Shown piece after piece: positions 1 to 13,270 of a stretch of 64,000 bases of DNA. The notes under the pieces are model-generated. The model was not told where the DNA came from, searched no databases, and saw only the letters and a list, made by a program, of their open reading frames with translations. The stretch lies in contig DF241578.1 of NCBI GenBank assembly GCA_000507305.1, positions 1-64,000 of the forward strand, in the 5' to 3' direction. Each line of letters starts with the position of its first letter. Position 1 is the stretch's first letter. The DNA is from Breviolum minutum Mf 1.05b.01. Its lineage: Eukaryota; Sar; Dinophyceae; Suessiales; Symbiodiniaceae. A program made the position numbers and the translations under genes.

Positions 1-2553
1 ATGAAATATTTTGAGGGAAAATGCCCCTAGTAGTGATGAAATTTGTTGGGGCAAAATATGGAAATAAGAATGTTAAAATTATTTTGGTGAAAAAATGTTT
101 TTATGTAGTGATGAAATATATTGGGGGGAAATCAGAGCAACGAACCTACCCCCAAGGCATCCCACTACTACTACATATCATTGCGTATCCATCTTGTCCT
201 TTAGTCCTCTCCGTTGGGCAAAAAATGGGAAAAGTGATGCTGGACTCCACACTATACATATCACAATCAAGAGTCGAATCAGCAAAACTGAATGACAGTC
301 AAGACTCGAAGCCGCAAATTTCCGGAGGTGATCCAAAGTTCTTGTTGACCGCCTTGCAGGAAACTTTTGTGACCCTCTTCCAAGGTGACCTTAGCACCAC
401 AGGTCTGCAACTTGGATCTGGTGGCAGAATCGAAAACGATAGGCATCAACAGGCTGTGATAAAGCAAGCTGCTTGACAGTCAGGTGCAAAGGGTCGAAAG
501 CCACGTTCACACTCCTTAGCCAAGTGGAGCTACCAGGCTCGAACCACAGTGAGAGTTTTAACCATCTCCCGATTTTTTTGGCAAAGCATCATAAAGCCAC
601 TGAACAACAGGAAGACCTTAGACATTTCATGGCATTTCAATGCATTTCCAGACCATGAACCCAGTGAAGTGTACCACTTTGGTCGACTAGAGTGTTCCAA
701 ACAGCAACCACCCAAGCTCCCCCTGGACTATGGGAACATCTTACGAGTACACCAAGATATTGGCTCTGGTCATGTATAAAAATTGCCTGTACATGTCTTT
801 ACCAAGTCTTTTTCAAATTCTGAGTAGTCAAACATACTGATCGAATCTGTGAGCAGTTCGTTTCACAAAAATCGTTGGCTCAGGACCAAGCTGAGAGATG
901 GATTCAACAGCCCATTGGCCGCCTCAGCGCCTCAAGCTTCCGTGGACAAAAAGGTGTCGTTCTTTGCTTCTTCAGGATTCAGTAACTTGTTTCTTTATTT
1001 TCTTTTCATTTCCTAAATTTTTTAAATCATCTCACTGTGTTGTGTCAATGCTGTGGTCGTACTTAGTGTAATCTTTGGTATCTTGCCATCCATTAGACTA
1101 CTCTATGTACTGTCCCAGTAAACAGCTGGGTTCGGCACAAATGCGACCGCTTGGAGCAGGACTTGCAACCACGATCTGATCCTTGGTCCGAGTTGTGCAG
1201 TGGTGGAATTGACTTGTAGGAGCCGATTTGAAATGTCAACTTGATTCACCTTGGGTAAGCATCAACTGTCAGACCATCTCAAAATCTCCACAAACCAATT
1301 ATTTGCTATAAGTTTTGCCGTTTTGCCAGCAATTTGACCTCATGTCCCAAATCTCAATTTCATCATTCCCGGCAGTGACTACAGCTAAGGTACGATGGCA
1401 CCACCCAAGAGTTGCAATGCTTCACCCAATGCAGAGCCAACGGCCTGAGGATCATTCTTGAAGACACCACAGCCAGCATCAGGTAACCTGCAGATGTGCC
1501 GATTGAACATGATGGAACTGAATGCCTGGACAGGGTTTATAGAAAAAACAGCAACGTGTCAAATTGAAAAAAATGACATGCCTCCAACCAAAAACCTTGG
1601 AAGTCCATAGAAGTCCCACTTTGTAAGTCCTCACACTACGTTACCGCTTCGTCAGTAGATCTCCGCCAAGCCACACCAAGACATCTGTTTCCTGAGCTGA
1701 CGCTTGGGCAGGTTTTGTGGAACCACATAACGCAACCATCATCACAAGGCATGAAGCAATCTAATTAAGGCAGCCGGGAATTCGATTTTGTGAGCGAGCA
1801 AATTGGCCAAAATTGGTCTTAAATCTTACAGGAAGATATTATTCCATCTAACAGAGCCACGTTGTTTGCTGAATCATAAATGGTAACACACAAGTGCATC
1901 AGAATACTCTGTTTTCCGCGCAAATGCATGGAGTGCAAACCGCCCTTAGCGGATCCATGCGGCTCCTGAAAACTTACATGACGTTCGTCATTCGCGAATA
2001 AGCGATGCTCAGGTGTGCTCTGCAGCAATGTCTGTCCCCACGATCACTCTGTGTGATCTTGATCCAACATCGCCGTGAATAATAGGTTAATATGTTACGT
2101 TTCACAAAATATCTAATATATAGTGATATAAAAATAAAAGATTTGTGACAGTTTGGGACTGATGATCGTGTCAGTACACGCAGGAACAGACAGGCGAAAT
2201 GCGGAAACACCTGAGATATACAATATATACACTTGTACTTATGTGCTCTTGCACGCATCCAATGAAAAAAAAATGGGTTGTCATGGTGGTGTTTAGAAAA
2301 TGCACTGCTCTTGTCTTGAAAGCCTTCGGAGCTCATTTTGATTCATTCTGCATCTTTCACACATTGGAGTCTGAAGACCATATAACGAAATGGTTCTGCA
2401 CATCTGTGATTACACTCCAAATACCTTCACCACAGTGCATTCTGTTGACCTGTATCGTCTCCGTAACTCGACCTGAGTTAAGGTAAAAAAAATTGCAAGC
2501 CTATGCATCAGTTTTTTCATGGCGTCATCCAAACATGGCCAAACTTGTTGTCA
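1..2553. other. exon-poor flank left of the zinc-finger gene
   Basis: No gene model could be supported here. The segment 290-480 is open on both strands and both translations look protein-like (plus: an amphipathic stretch beginning DPKFLLTALQETF; minus: SKLQTCGAKVTLEEG), with equal third-position GC, so neither strand can be chosen. The rest is AT-rich with short open frames only. It lies downstream of the zinc-finger gene and may hold its 3' UTR plus part of the next gene. Confidence 0.4.
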
Positions 2554-3502
2554 TCAAACAGCTGCAAGGATTTCTTCCACTTTCTCCTGTAAGGGAATGC
2601 GGAAGCCTCCATCCCTTGGAATGATGAAGGAAAGGAGATTCGATAGGGACATCTGTCCCAAAATCCGGTGAAGGCCATGGTCTCCGCGAGGCTGAGCAGC
2701 AGCCTTCCTTTCAACGATCTCAACAAGCTCCACTGAAATGCCAGCATCTGCAACAGCTTTTCGGATGTGTGGCAAGAGCGTTGCCAGAAGATCGCCAGTG
2801 TCCTGAAACGAAAAAGAAAGGGGAACCACCGTGCAAGCAGTCCCCGATCTAGCAATGACATGTAATGTGTTCCTGGGAACTATGTCTAAAGAAAATGGGG
2901 GATAGGAGAAGCACTTACCAGGGAGAGTCCTGGCTTGTGAGTAGTTGCACTACATGGCATGGGCAAAAACAAGAAACCAAAGCGCTATCTGTATAATTAG
3001 TGATTAGTGTAATTGAAACAGAAGCTTTCTCTAAACATCAACAAGAGTCCATGCTCTTTAATTGACGTAGCTGGCCCTTGTTTGGAGAAGCAGTGGGACC
3101 GTGTGCGTCATGATGGCAATATTCGCAAGCATTGCCCATGTTGCAAATTCCCTTGGCCATGCGAACACATGGACGCTTGCACAAAAACGGATGGCCACGG
3201 CTGCCTTTGTTGAGTGCACCTGGAAGCATTGCAGCTGCAGTGGGCTCAATCGTGTGTTCTGTCTCTCCTGATGGTTGGTCTGCTGATTCCTCTGCGGGGC
3301 GGGCCCTCATTTCTTGCACAACTGCTTGCATCTCGGCTTCGGACCTCACTGACAGTGATGCGACATATGCCGCAAGTTGCTCCTCCTCTTCCGTGTTTTG
3401 GTTTGTGCCGAAAGCAGGGCAACTGGGCGAGCGAGATAGCATCGCTGTCTCGATCGAGGAGTCCTCATCAATGAAGGTCCTGAAGTATCGAAAATTTGCC
3501 AT
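2554..3502 (-). CDS. CCCH-like zinc-finger protein, complete two-exon gene, 233 residues
   Basis: Exon 1 runs 3502 to 3050 (151 codons) and exon 2 runs 2802 to 2554 (83 codons with the stop). The start ATG begins MANFRYFRTFIDED and lies 20 nt after a pyrimidine-rich AG, suitable as a trans-splice acceptor. Near the end of exon 1 is a Cys/His cluster (GHPFLCKRPCVRMAKG followed by CNMGNACEYCHHDAHGP), the single zinc-finger domain typical of a very large dinoflagellate family thought to bind RNA. Exon 2 encodes an amphipathic helical tail (DTGDLLATLLPHIRKA) usual after this finger. The intron donor is GA (ATG|GACTCT) and the acceptor TTTCAG|GAC; GAC occurs at both junctions, so the splice could slide by up to 3 nt without changing the product. 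Domain recognition is firm; the RNA target is unknown. Confidence 0.75.
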
Positions 3503-3834
3503 GCCACCCCGTACTGTACTCTGCTGGAAAGACCTAGCAGTGGAAGACAAGGGGGGCAACAGCACATCTGGAGCCAAAGAAGGAGCGCGCGGGGCTCTCA
3601 ATCTTTTGGGTTTGATGAAGTACATGGCAATGTATCTTGGAGGCATCAAAAAGCCCCCAGGTGGAAAAGGATGGAAAAGGATGAAACATCAACTATCTCC
3701 ATGATCTAGCTCCACTTCCTAAATCTCCCACTCTAAAATGCTATTTTCACAAAAGCGCTCCCATTTCAAGCATCAAAACAAGAACCAACCATCATCAACA
3801 TCATCAACATCATCAACCATTAACCATCACCGTT

Positions 3835-6800
3835 CTATTCTGCCAAGGTCTCCACTTTCACAGCTGCCAGCAGCACAGCTTTCCAGCGTGCCTTCAAGGC
3901 CTCGTGGTACTCTGTAGCATCGCTGGGCGCATCCACTGGTGAATCCGACATGGAAGGGTTGCAATTGGGCATCGCCACAGAGATCACGGCCTAGAAATCA
4001 GATTGTGGGAGAGAACATCAAATTCTGTATTGTACTATATTATATATTCTACTTGTGTATGGTTTTTGTATGTTTTTGTATACAACGATTTTGATTTCTG
4101 TAACTTAGTTTCGAGCTTCAAAGCAATTTGTTTCACACTGGTGCAAAATGCGCAACCTCCAACAAGTCCGTCTTGCCTGCAGAAAGAACGGCTCCTCCAT
4201 GAAGGGGTATCCTATCGGCCGGCTGGGATGCTGGTCGTTCTGGAATTTGAATATTGAGCCCAGGTTCAAGACTTTTAGCCCCCACATATAACCCACAGCA
4301 AATATCAGCATACCAAAGGGCTCTTCCAAATCCCCGTGAACAGGAATGATATCGCGATTTCACAAGGCAAGTGTTTGTGAAATGTTTTGCTGTTTTCGCT
4401 CAGGGCATCAGGTCTCCTTCATTGGTCCCTCTGCGAAAGACTTCCACACTCGGAGACAGCAGCGCGCCATCTGCCGGCAAGTGGGGTGTCCTAGAATCAA
4501 CTGGAAGGACATTGGAAAAAAAGGCAGGGACTTCAAACTCCAAGCGACAAGTTTTCTGCCTACCCAATTTTAAACGTCGCGTAAACGTCATCTGTGAGCA
4601 GGATATAGCAGGATCTCTGATTGTTTGAGGTCACCAAATCTCTTGGAAATTACCCTTTCACTCAATCCAACTTTCAATCCTGTAAAACACAAAAAAACAA
4701 GAAAGCAAATAAGATTTCATTACTGCGGTCCATCGGGATGAAACGTTGGGCGCAGGCCGCAGGTTGGCATCCCGCGCCAAGACCTCCCCTTGGCACAAGG
4801 ACTGGTACAAGGTGCTCCTGAGTGCAGTGACCCTGGTGCTAATACATTCGCTGCTCTGATTTTCCATCCTCTAAAGTGGAAAGGAATCTTGAGGGAATTT
4901 GCTTCGGATTCAAATTTAGGTGATTCAATAGCTGCTGCCCAAAACAACATGACAATAAAGCTCAACAAATCCTTTGGTGATTCAAGATTCTTCCTAAGCT
5001 TTCTCTCATCAGCCAAGGAACTGAATGCACATGGATTCCTCCAGAAACAAACTCTTAAAACAATTTCCGAGCCCAGTTTCTGTCAAAACAAATCCATGAG
5101 CCTTTTCCACGATGTTATGATCTATCATAATATGATCTACAGTAGTCTATTATATACTTCTGGTATCTTCTGGTTGTTGATTGTTATCATCAGCTCAAAT
5201 TCACAAGACATGGCTTCCTCCCGCACTTTGGTGGATGGTCAGTGATGGTCAGTGATGGTCAGTGATGGTCAGTGGTCTTTGACTCAAGCAAACTTTTGAT
5301 GAATGGCTAGCCAACCGGCGTAGAAGCTGCCAAGTGATCAAACTTAGCAGTTGTGTGGCCGTCCTCCAGTGCATGCCGCCCGCCAGTCTTGAACCCACCA
5401 CCAACGTGGTAGGCAGAAGCTGCGTTGACTGCGCTGACACGAAAGCCTCAGGGGTCGCATCGAACACTGGCTTTTATGCCCCGTATGGTTTTACGCTCCG
5501 GGTCTTCTACAGGTGTGCTTTTATAACTTTGGAGCATAAATTAAATATGTGCAATCTTTTCCAGGTAAAACAAAGAGCGGCAAAACGGGAGTCGGTGTTG
5601 CTGAAGGGCAAGAATAAAAGGGGAAAGTAAAGCGGCAAGCGCTTGGCCAAAACATTCTAAAACTATAAAAGCCAATGCAACAACGCTACAGTTACAGTAG
5701 ATAAATATCTTCACACCAAAAGTGGACTTGAGAACTTGAGGCTTTGCTTTTACTGGGGACGGAGTTGTTGGCTGTAAGTATGGGAAAAATCAGCAAACAC
5801 AAAAACATAGAATTAAGTAAAGATTAAAGAATAGTAAAGGGTGTCGCGCCTGCCCTTCGACTCTTTAAACCTAAATCAATCTTCGTTCATCTTCGTTCGC
5901 ATTGAAGCGTTTGGCAGTTTCTTGCCCCCGCCTTTTCGGCAGTACTCCTCTGCCGCTTCCAGCACAGTGCGCTGCTCAAAGATGGCCGCCGCAGCGTCTT
6001 CGCGGGGCCGCAAACGGGTCTCCCAGCCGCTCCCAGTAGAAGGCCACCAACCGCATGACGGGGAGATCAAGTGTGTTTGCTCACGGGAGGAGGTGATGTG
6101 ACGCAACAATACTGTACGTTGACCTTAGGCAACAGGAGTGATGGTGATTAAATAAAGATCGATTTGTTTTTTTGGTTGGAGAGTGCGGGCAAAGGGGTGA
6201 TGCTGACATTTATTGTTTTTCAGATTGGCAAATGCAGGTAATTGGGGACATGATGTTGTTGTTGTTGTTGATGATGATGATGATGATGATGATGTGATGA
6301 TGATGTGATGATGCAACCAGTGCTGCGTCGATTATCCGCATCAGCAGGTATCGCCATCCAAAAAAAAAGAGTCCTACCTCACCAAACCAAAGCAGTCCTC
6401 TTTCGCCTTCTTATGTCTTCGTGCTTACTGCTGGGTTGTTCGTGTGTGATTCTTAATCCATGCCAGCCACGTGATGCAACCCTGCCCAACTCTGTCTAGT
6501 CTCACTATCACCCAGAAGAAATAGAAATCAGCCAAGATTAACCAAGCAACCCAGTAAATAGCCCAGGCATTCCACACTCCGAGCGGTTTGTCCTGCTGCC
6601 ACTAGGAGCCAAGACCCCATCACCCAAAAAAAATACGCATGGTGTGAATGGGTCAACACTTCATGGTTTCAAATGGATTAGATTAGACATGACTATATAG
6701 AGTTTCTCAAGTTCTATTCTTCAAACATCTCCACGGTCTCCACGACATACTGACTATAGTGAATGGAAAGTACATGGTCATGTCAATATACTTTACAGAT

Positions 6801-7755
6801 CACAACTTCTTCTTCAGTCATCACAACTTCAGCTTTGCAACCCACTATAGAAGTCCAATTTCAACAACAAAAATCCAACACCTCTGACAAATCATTGCCC
6901 AAGAATAGTTCATCACCGAAAAAGACAATATCCAATGGACCCCCTCTCAAAATACATCAGCGATGATCCCAGCGATTCCACCCCCATCGGAATCGGAGCC
7001 TGCAATCTCTCTACGTGCAGCGCGATGTTCTTCAGCGTTGCAACTGCGGAGCCATGTGAATTTTCCCTCTGCATCAGTGCCAGCGCGGCCCAGTGCAGCA
7101 GCATCCACGACGGGGGCGGCGTCCCTGGTTGCGGAGCTGGGTGGGAATCTGCGAGCACTTCTTTAAATGAATTTACCGCTGGGAAAACAAGTTGAAAAGA
7201 GATAACAAATATCGAAGGAAACGGACAAGAACATGAAAAATGCAGAGTGAATCAGAGTGATATGCTGCCTCATATCTATACATAGATCATCCTCAATCTG
7301 CAATGAATGAAGAATATCGCATGTATATCCCACATCGCGTCTGGCATGCAACAAACTACCCTTCCCAAAATGCCTCAAAACACCGCCCAACGCACGGATG
7401 CGATAGTATTGAAGTTCCAAACCTGCAGCAATGTGTTCATCATGCACAAGCACTCCCAACTATTGGGTTCACCCAAAAGGATGATGTTGGAATCTACTGC
7501 CTGATCCAGTCGATAGCTTGGCTCTAATTGGTGCCTATGTGTCTTGCTATTACAATATCAGAAAAAGCGATGACCTAAATCAAAACTGTAGAATAGTGGT
7601 TCATGATGGTTCATGAATCTCAAAGGGTTGAGTAAAACTTGTGCTCCACACAGTAGACTCCATGCCTAATTCTTCAGTCATGCGGAAACTGGATGATCTG
7701 CATGGCGTCCAGGTGATGCCAACGCTCTCAACAAATCTTGCTCGTGTGCGTTGCT
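3835..7755 (-). CDS. microbial-type poly(ADP-ribose) glycohydrolase (PARG), ten exons, open at 5' end
   Basis: Exons on the minus strand: 7755-7680, 7422-7360, 7148-6956, 6019-5932, 5446-5364, 5038-5022, 4817-4745, 4537-4417, 4211-4177 and 3990-3835 (stop TAG 3835-3837). They join in phase to give 300 codons. Family marks in order: FEQRTVLEAAEEY helix, VSAVNAASAYHVGGGFKTGG, then RHALE-ESMCIQ-STLYQSL, which is the GGG-x(n)-QE-type PARG signature with HALEE in place of AQEE; later HLPADGALLSPSVEVFR, GYPFMEEPFF and VISVAMPNCNP. Members of this family cut ADP-ribose chains from proteins, in nucleus or cytosol. A 17-nt exon (5038-5022) supplies ESMCIQ. Donors after exons 1, 5 and 8 begin GA, after 4 and 9 GC, the rest GT; the conserved motifs span GA introns 5 and 8, which supports them. 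The usual C-terminal GCGVFGN-like segment is not seen. Exons 5' of 7755 are missing from the model. Confidence 0.85.
5233..5274. repeat. four tandem copies of GATGGTCAGT
   Basis: A decamer is repeated four times with almost no variation inside a PARG intron, followed by a partial copy. Confidence 0.85.
6250..6315. repeat. TTG/GAT microsatellite
   Basis: TGTTGTTGTTGTTG passes directly into a run of GAT triplets, with an interrupting TGTGATGATGATGTGATG. It lies in the longest PARG intron (6955-6020). No coding function is inferred. Confidence 0.85.
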
Positions 7756-10700
7756 CTGTCCAGCTCGCTATAGAGTATCTCCAATCAGATCTTCACATGC
7801 CCAACACTAGGGATATCTTGATAGGTAGGACAAAAAAGATCTGAAGATGGATCAAAATCTGACTTTCATCTGAAGATCGGGGTAGGAAATCAGCTGTCTG
7901 CATCTGTCTAGGATTTGGAAGCTAGCAGCTTAGCGGTTCGTGAACCCCTCCATTTGGCCTTTCCACTGGACATGAAGAAATGAAGAGATCTGCTAGACTT
8001 GAAGCGAGGAAACTGCCATTCCCCATTCCCAGTGCTCATGTAGACATCATATTCATATCATATTCATATCATATATTCATATCATATTCATATCATATTC
8101 AAATCATATTCATATCATATTCAAATCATATTCATATCATATTCATATCATATTCATATCATATATTCATATCATATATTCATATCATATCATTATCTCA
8201 ATCTGTCATATCCTTTGCTATAATTCCTTCGTCAATTCTTTGCAATTCTGTGAAAGCTCCTGATTGCAGTGGCAACTGATTCTCCTCATGGTATCACGAA
8301 CAAACACAATTGATTCATTGCGCACTTCAACCTCGATTGCTACCACAAATCCCAGCGAAAGGCACCAACCCTCCAATCCAGCCACCAGGGAAAGGGTGCG
8401 TACCCACGAGTGCTTACCGGCTCGGGTGCCTTCAGCTTGACTTTGATAGCCAGGACTGCATCATGACTCATGACGACTCATCATTTCAATTTCCATCAAA
8501 AGCACTGGCTGTTTGCCTCTAGCAAACATCGATGGGTCAACAACATTCCATTGCTCCGGCCGAATGGTGCCAAAGGGGGAGACCAAAGAACATCCAAAAG
8601 TGTTCAAACTTTCGCAATAGAAAATGGATGAAAATGGCGCGAATGTCTGAAGATTCGTCAGTGCCTACAGAACCCGAATTGCAATGTGACCAACATGCTT
8701 TCAATGATCCAAGTCCACCAGCCGGTGGATATTATTCAAGAAATATATCATGCTATGTGTTGACAGTCTTGCTCTGGCAGTTTCTTGCTATGCCGATGCT
8801 TGTGAGGACGACCAGCCAGGATTTGTTGAAATGCTTTGCAAGGTGAAGATCCATTGTGACCAGACCAACTCTGGATTGTGGCATATCGAAAAACAAAGCA
8901 TTTTAACACAGTTGATCATTGCTTCAGGGTCTAAGGTATTACAAAATTCCCCCGGACCCATGAATACTTCAAGAGTATTTCAAGAGTAACTAGTAACCTG
9001 AAAGTACTAGCAGCTTCAAAAATCATCTGCAGAACATGACATAGCCACATTCGGCAAGTAACGAACTGTTGCCTTTCAGTGCTTTGCACATCATTCCACC
9101 ATGTTTATCTATAATCATTCCAAGCTAAAACAACATGCCAAAACGATTTGAAGCAGCTCCACTTTTCGCGGACCCACATGACTCACACTGCTCATTCCAT
9201 GCTGCTATGCGCGTCGCCACAAACCGGCAGAAAGAGGTGACTCTTGTGACGGCGCGAACCTTCAGCAGCTACGGCTGCTAACGAGCTGTGCTCTAAATGC
9301 CGCCAGGATTTGATCGCGACACAACGCCCTCAGCTGGGGTGGCTTTGAAAAGAATGCATGAAGCACTAGCTTCATTATCGTGATAGCCGTCGTCATCTAA
9401 CTTCTACGACCTACATAGTCCAAACTTTGGTGTCACCCACATCTCAAGCTGACTGCGCTGTTAAAACAAAGATGAAGGATATTTTTTTGGTTTCTATCTC
9501 CATCTTTGTGCATGGGACTGGGAGACAAAGAAGTGGAAGAGTACTTTCATTCGATCGAGAGAAAAGGAATTTGAATCTACTCCAATTACATCGAATTACA
9601 TCCAATTACAGTGTATATACAGTGTATTGCCAACTCTTGTTCACGGTTGAAGCTTACCAATGGATATCTCCCAACTTCCATTCGATTGATACACTACAGG
9701 CACGCAGAACAGTGTCGCTTGCGCGATCCTTGTGAGCTATGAACACATGGCACCTCTGATTGGCAGCACAGACTATCTGTCGAGAATGTGCTTCTGTGTG
9801 GATATCTAATCCGGATTCATCCGGCCTACTTCGGTGCATTTCCACAATAACAAACAGCACACATGACCATGAATTGGGCTGTCTCATCTAAATAAACAAA
9901 TCTTGGTATGAGCAAAACACACATAAACAGCATCATCCATTTTTGAGGCTTAAGACCAGAAGATGACTAAATTGAGTTGAAGATTCAGCATTTCCTCAAC
10001 TTCGCAGAGGCGAAGCAGGGCTGCCAATCAAAGACCTTTGGAAGCTCCACGGCCTTTGACCTTTGAGCGAATCAGATCCAGCGTCCACTTCATGTTCAAG
10101 AAGATGAAGACACACTGCGGCCGAAACGAAGAGTGAAGCAAAAATATCTGCGAAAATGGGTGTGTGGGTAAGGGGTATGAGATGTATGAGAGTCTTGTTG
10201 AGTCTTGTCGCATTTTTATCATTTATTGCCATTACATATCTTATAATACATTAGATGCACACTATGTATGTCGAGGTTTGTTGCTGCATCAGAAAGCAGA
10301 AATGCCAAACAAATTGATGTCTTTTGATGAGCTTTGCACCTGCACGGAATCCAAGAAAGTCTCCCTGCTCCGGTGATCCTTTATCATCCAGTGGTCACTC
10401 ACAATACCTGGAGTAACATTGACTTGTTGATATTGTATTTCAAAACAAGCCAGCTTGAATACAATGTAAAATGTCAACAAATGATAGTAAATAGAACAAA
10501 CATACAAAATCACTCTGCGAGTTGAATATCGTTGAATACTATATATCCACTCTATAATACAACATATCATCATTCATTAATTAAAGTATCATCGCCCTCA
10601 TTGTCCCAACGGATGCCTGCATGATAGGAGTAATCGCAATGAGGTTCAAAGGAGTGCCGACTCGATTGGACTCTTTGATCCACTCCTCGCAAATCAAGAA

Positions 10701-12007
10701 AGGCCAAGGCCATAAAGGACAAGAGATGACAACAGTTTATCAAAAATTGAAAAATCATGAAAAATGTGGATTCAAATTTTAAACAGGTTTCCTTGAACGT
10801 TAAAAATCTGTCAGGGACTACATCGCCTCTCTACTGAGGGTTTTAATATGCGACAGTTTCTCGAATTGCTGGTATCTCAGCGCCGCACACGTGTGATCAC
10901 GATCAGCAAGTAAGGATAAATCACCAAGCGGATCACAAACCTGCCGAGACAAAGGCAACCAAAAGTCAGACTATTAGACTGGCCTGGACACCAAAATCCT
11001 GGTTTCAACGCAATGTGACTCTTCGTCTGCAACAAATCAGATCTTCAGAAAAGAAGCCATGGGTTACTAGATGGTAATTTCTTCGGAGAAACTGCACGAG
11101 AATGGTGCGCTTGCTTCAGCAACTGTCTGTGCTTCTTGCTCAGGGACTTCTTGCCGAAATGATGAAACGCTGATCTTACATGAGTTTAAATTGATACAAG
11201 TTGGCCACGTAGCACTCCGCAACACGTCTCTTACACCTTTCCACACTACAATCAGAAAAAGCAGTACTTGCTAGTAATTGCACGTTCTCCGCAATCCCCT
11301 ATAGAGCACTGATTGGCGCAAACCTGCTGATAGGCAAACAAGATTACCCTGCCAATCCCTGTGCACCAAGTGAGGTAGAAACATCCAGAGATCGTCGCAG
11401 TTCGAATTGACCTCACATCGCCAAGAGCACTGCACGATTCTGGGCACAGAAGTTTGTATTACCTGGAGACCATCAAAATCCATCAAACCATCTGGATCCA
11501 TCCAAGTATAGTCCGTAGACTGTATTTAGTTAAAAAGATTTAAAAAGGATCGATTTTCAGAGGTATCTTCGGAATCATACTATAGGAAGGCACAGCCCAG
11601 GCAACACCAGCAGTGGTGACTTCTGACGATGGTAAACTACATGGTACGACTTGATGTGGTCTTAGCCTACAAAGCCAAACCGTTCAAATCTACAAAACAA
11701 ATCAGCAAACGAGCTTCAAAAAACCACCTGCACCAAGGCCCACGGCATTGTCAACAAGCACCGATCAAACCATGCTTTAAAAAAAATGGTCTGAGTCCAC
11801 GAGCTTCCAGAAAGTGACTCCCGTGGAAAACCTCAGCAAAAACAAACAGTATCATTGAACCATCAGCACTGGAACGTTGTGCATCCTCGTGCATCCCATG
11901 TTGAAGCATGACTCATCCAACATGCAATACTAATAATTAGACCTTTGACATTTGGAATCATTTGAAAGGAAAGGAACCCAAAGAAGTTTAGAAATGAAGA
12001 TTGTCAC
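7756..12007. other. exon-poor interval with an AT-rich minisatellite
   Basis: At 8045-8195 the unit ATTCATATCAT or ATATTCATATCAT is repeated about a dozen times. At 8773-8842 the plus strand has an AG acceptor (GTTGACAG), an open frame containing CYADACEDDQPGFVEML and a GT donor (AAG|GTGAAG); this could be a plus-strand exon, but no partner exon was found. Minus-strand 11403-11437 is a possible short exon between CCCAG and a GTCAAT donor. The remainder shows no exon pairs that join in phase. The PARG 5' exons should lie in the first part of this interval. Confidence 0.4.
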
Positions 12008-12292
12008 TTGGAGTCCAAACATGCGGTCGCCACGCTTGTTCAAGGCTCTTCGTGCAATGAGAAACCAGGTGTTCACCTGACTTGTCTTTTTGTGCTGGAA
12101 GCATAAGGCCTAACATCTGAGAAATTAGAAAGTTTTGCTGAAATGCAAAACTCCTGCACAACATCTTAGCGCTTTCGGAGTGGGAAAACTGCAGGGTCTC
12201 AGTCCGCTTTTGAGTCTTTGGAACATTTCGAATGATGTTTCTGCCTCCACAATCATGCAAGCACCCATCAGCCAGCCATGCTCTGGCCGCAG
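12008..12292 (-). CDS. two exons of an unrecognised gene
   Basis: Exon 12292-12208 (acceptor TTCCAAAG) encodes LRPEHGWLMGACMIVEAE and runs to a GC donor (CTCAAAA|GCGGAC, phase 1). Exon 12045-12008 (acceptor GAAGAG) continues in the matching phase with LNKRGDRMFGLQ and ends at a GT donor (CAA|GTGACA). Joined, the reading EMFQRLKTLNKRGDRMFG is smooth across the intron. The gene is open at both ends and was not recognised. Phase agreement and third-position GC are the only support. Confidence 0.45.
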
Positions 12293-13191
12293 CTTTGGAA
12301 TGAAAATGTATCCTCCGTTGAGCAAACTCTGGGCTTGGATGACATAGTAGTAGCGTTATAGATTTTGCTCAAGAAACTAAGAAACACCAATCAAGATTCT
12401 GTTTAAAGGCAGCCGATGCAGCAACATCATGCAATATGCATCTCTTGAAGTTCAAACTGATTGCCTCACATTGCTGTCTGTGTTTCTATCAGCCTCTTGG
12501 GTTGCAAATTCATCCGGGGTTGTTGCTTCCGGTCCTACAGTCGCCAAGTGATGCTTCAAAATGACACCAGGCGACCTTAGTGCATCAAGCGAGATGTACT
12601 CTCAAAGGGTGCCAAAGGTAAAAGGGGGTTCTCTTTTAGATAATGGATTATGATACTGTGCCGTTTGTTTTCATTTCCCCTAAGTTTTGGCCAGAGACGG
12701 GGAGAGAAAAAATGAGATGAAACCCCAGCAAAATCCTTGTACAAAATACCTGTCTCCGAAAAATACTCGTTCTGTCAACATCCGTGATGGCCTGTCCCTG
12801 GGCTTTCAGTAACTGAGGGCGGGTCGCCTTGAAATCTTTAGACTGCTGAGGGCATGGAGCTTGAATTTTCTGGCAGTTTCTGGGCCCGGAGCTTCACACA
12901 ATCTGGCAGAAGAATGACCCAAATAATGTCCTTAGCAACAAATTGGCGACAAGGACAATTTAGTTCTACATCAACAAGCCTGCTCCAAAACTAGTGATTC
13001 AATATCCTTACCAAGCATTTCATGCCACTCAACAACTCCATGTCTCCATCAAAACTCAATGCATCGTTTCGTTTCTAGCCACGGGGTGTCTCCTGAAGCG
13101 CACATAGCCGAGAATCCAAGATAAAATAGGCCAAGGTTGTCCACCAGAATTCCTGAAACACCTGCTTGGATGACCGAACACATCAAGAAAC

Positions 13192-13270
13192 ATCAAAGGC
13201 AACACGCCAACAGGTCCACAGGGTCCACAAGTGTGCCTCCCCGTGCCACATCTCCACCACGGACTTCTCC
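13192..13270 (-). CDS. single exon, unknown product
   Basis: Between an AG acceptor (CATCTCTGAG) and a GT donor (TTTGAT|GTTTCT) lies a 26-codon frame reading EKSVVEMWHGEAHLWTLW, rich in Trp and with high third-position GC, unlike the other two frames. It enters in phase 2 and leaves in phase 0. No neighbouring exon could be linked and the family is not recognised. Confidence 0.4.
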
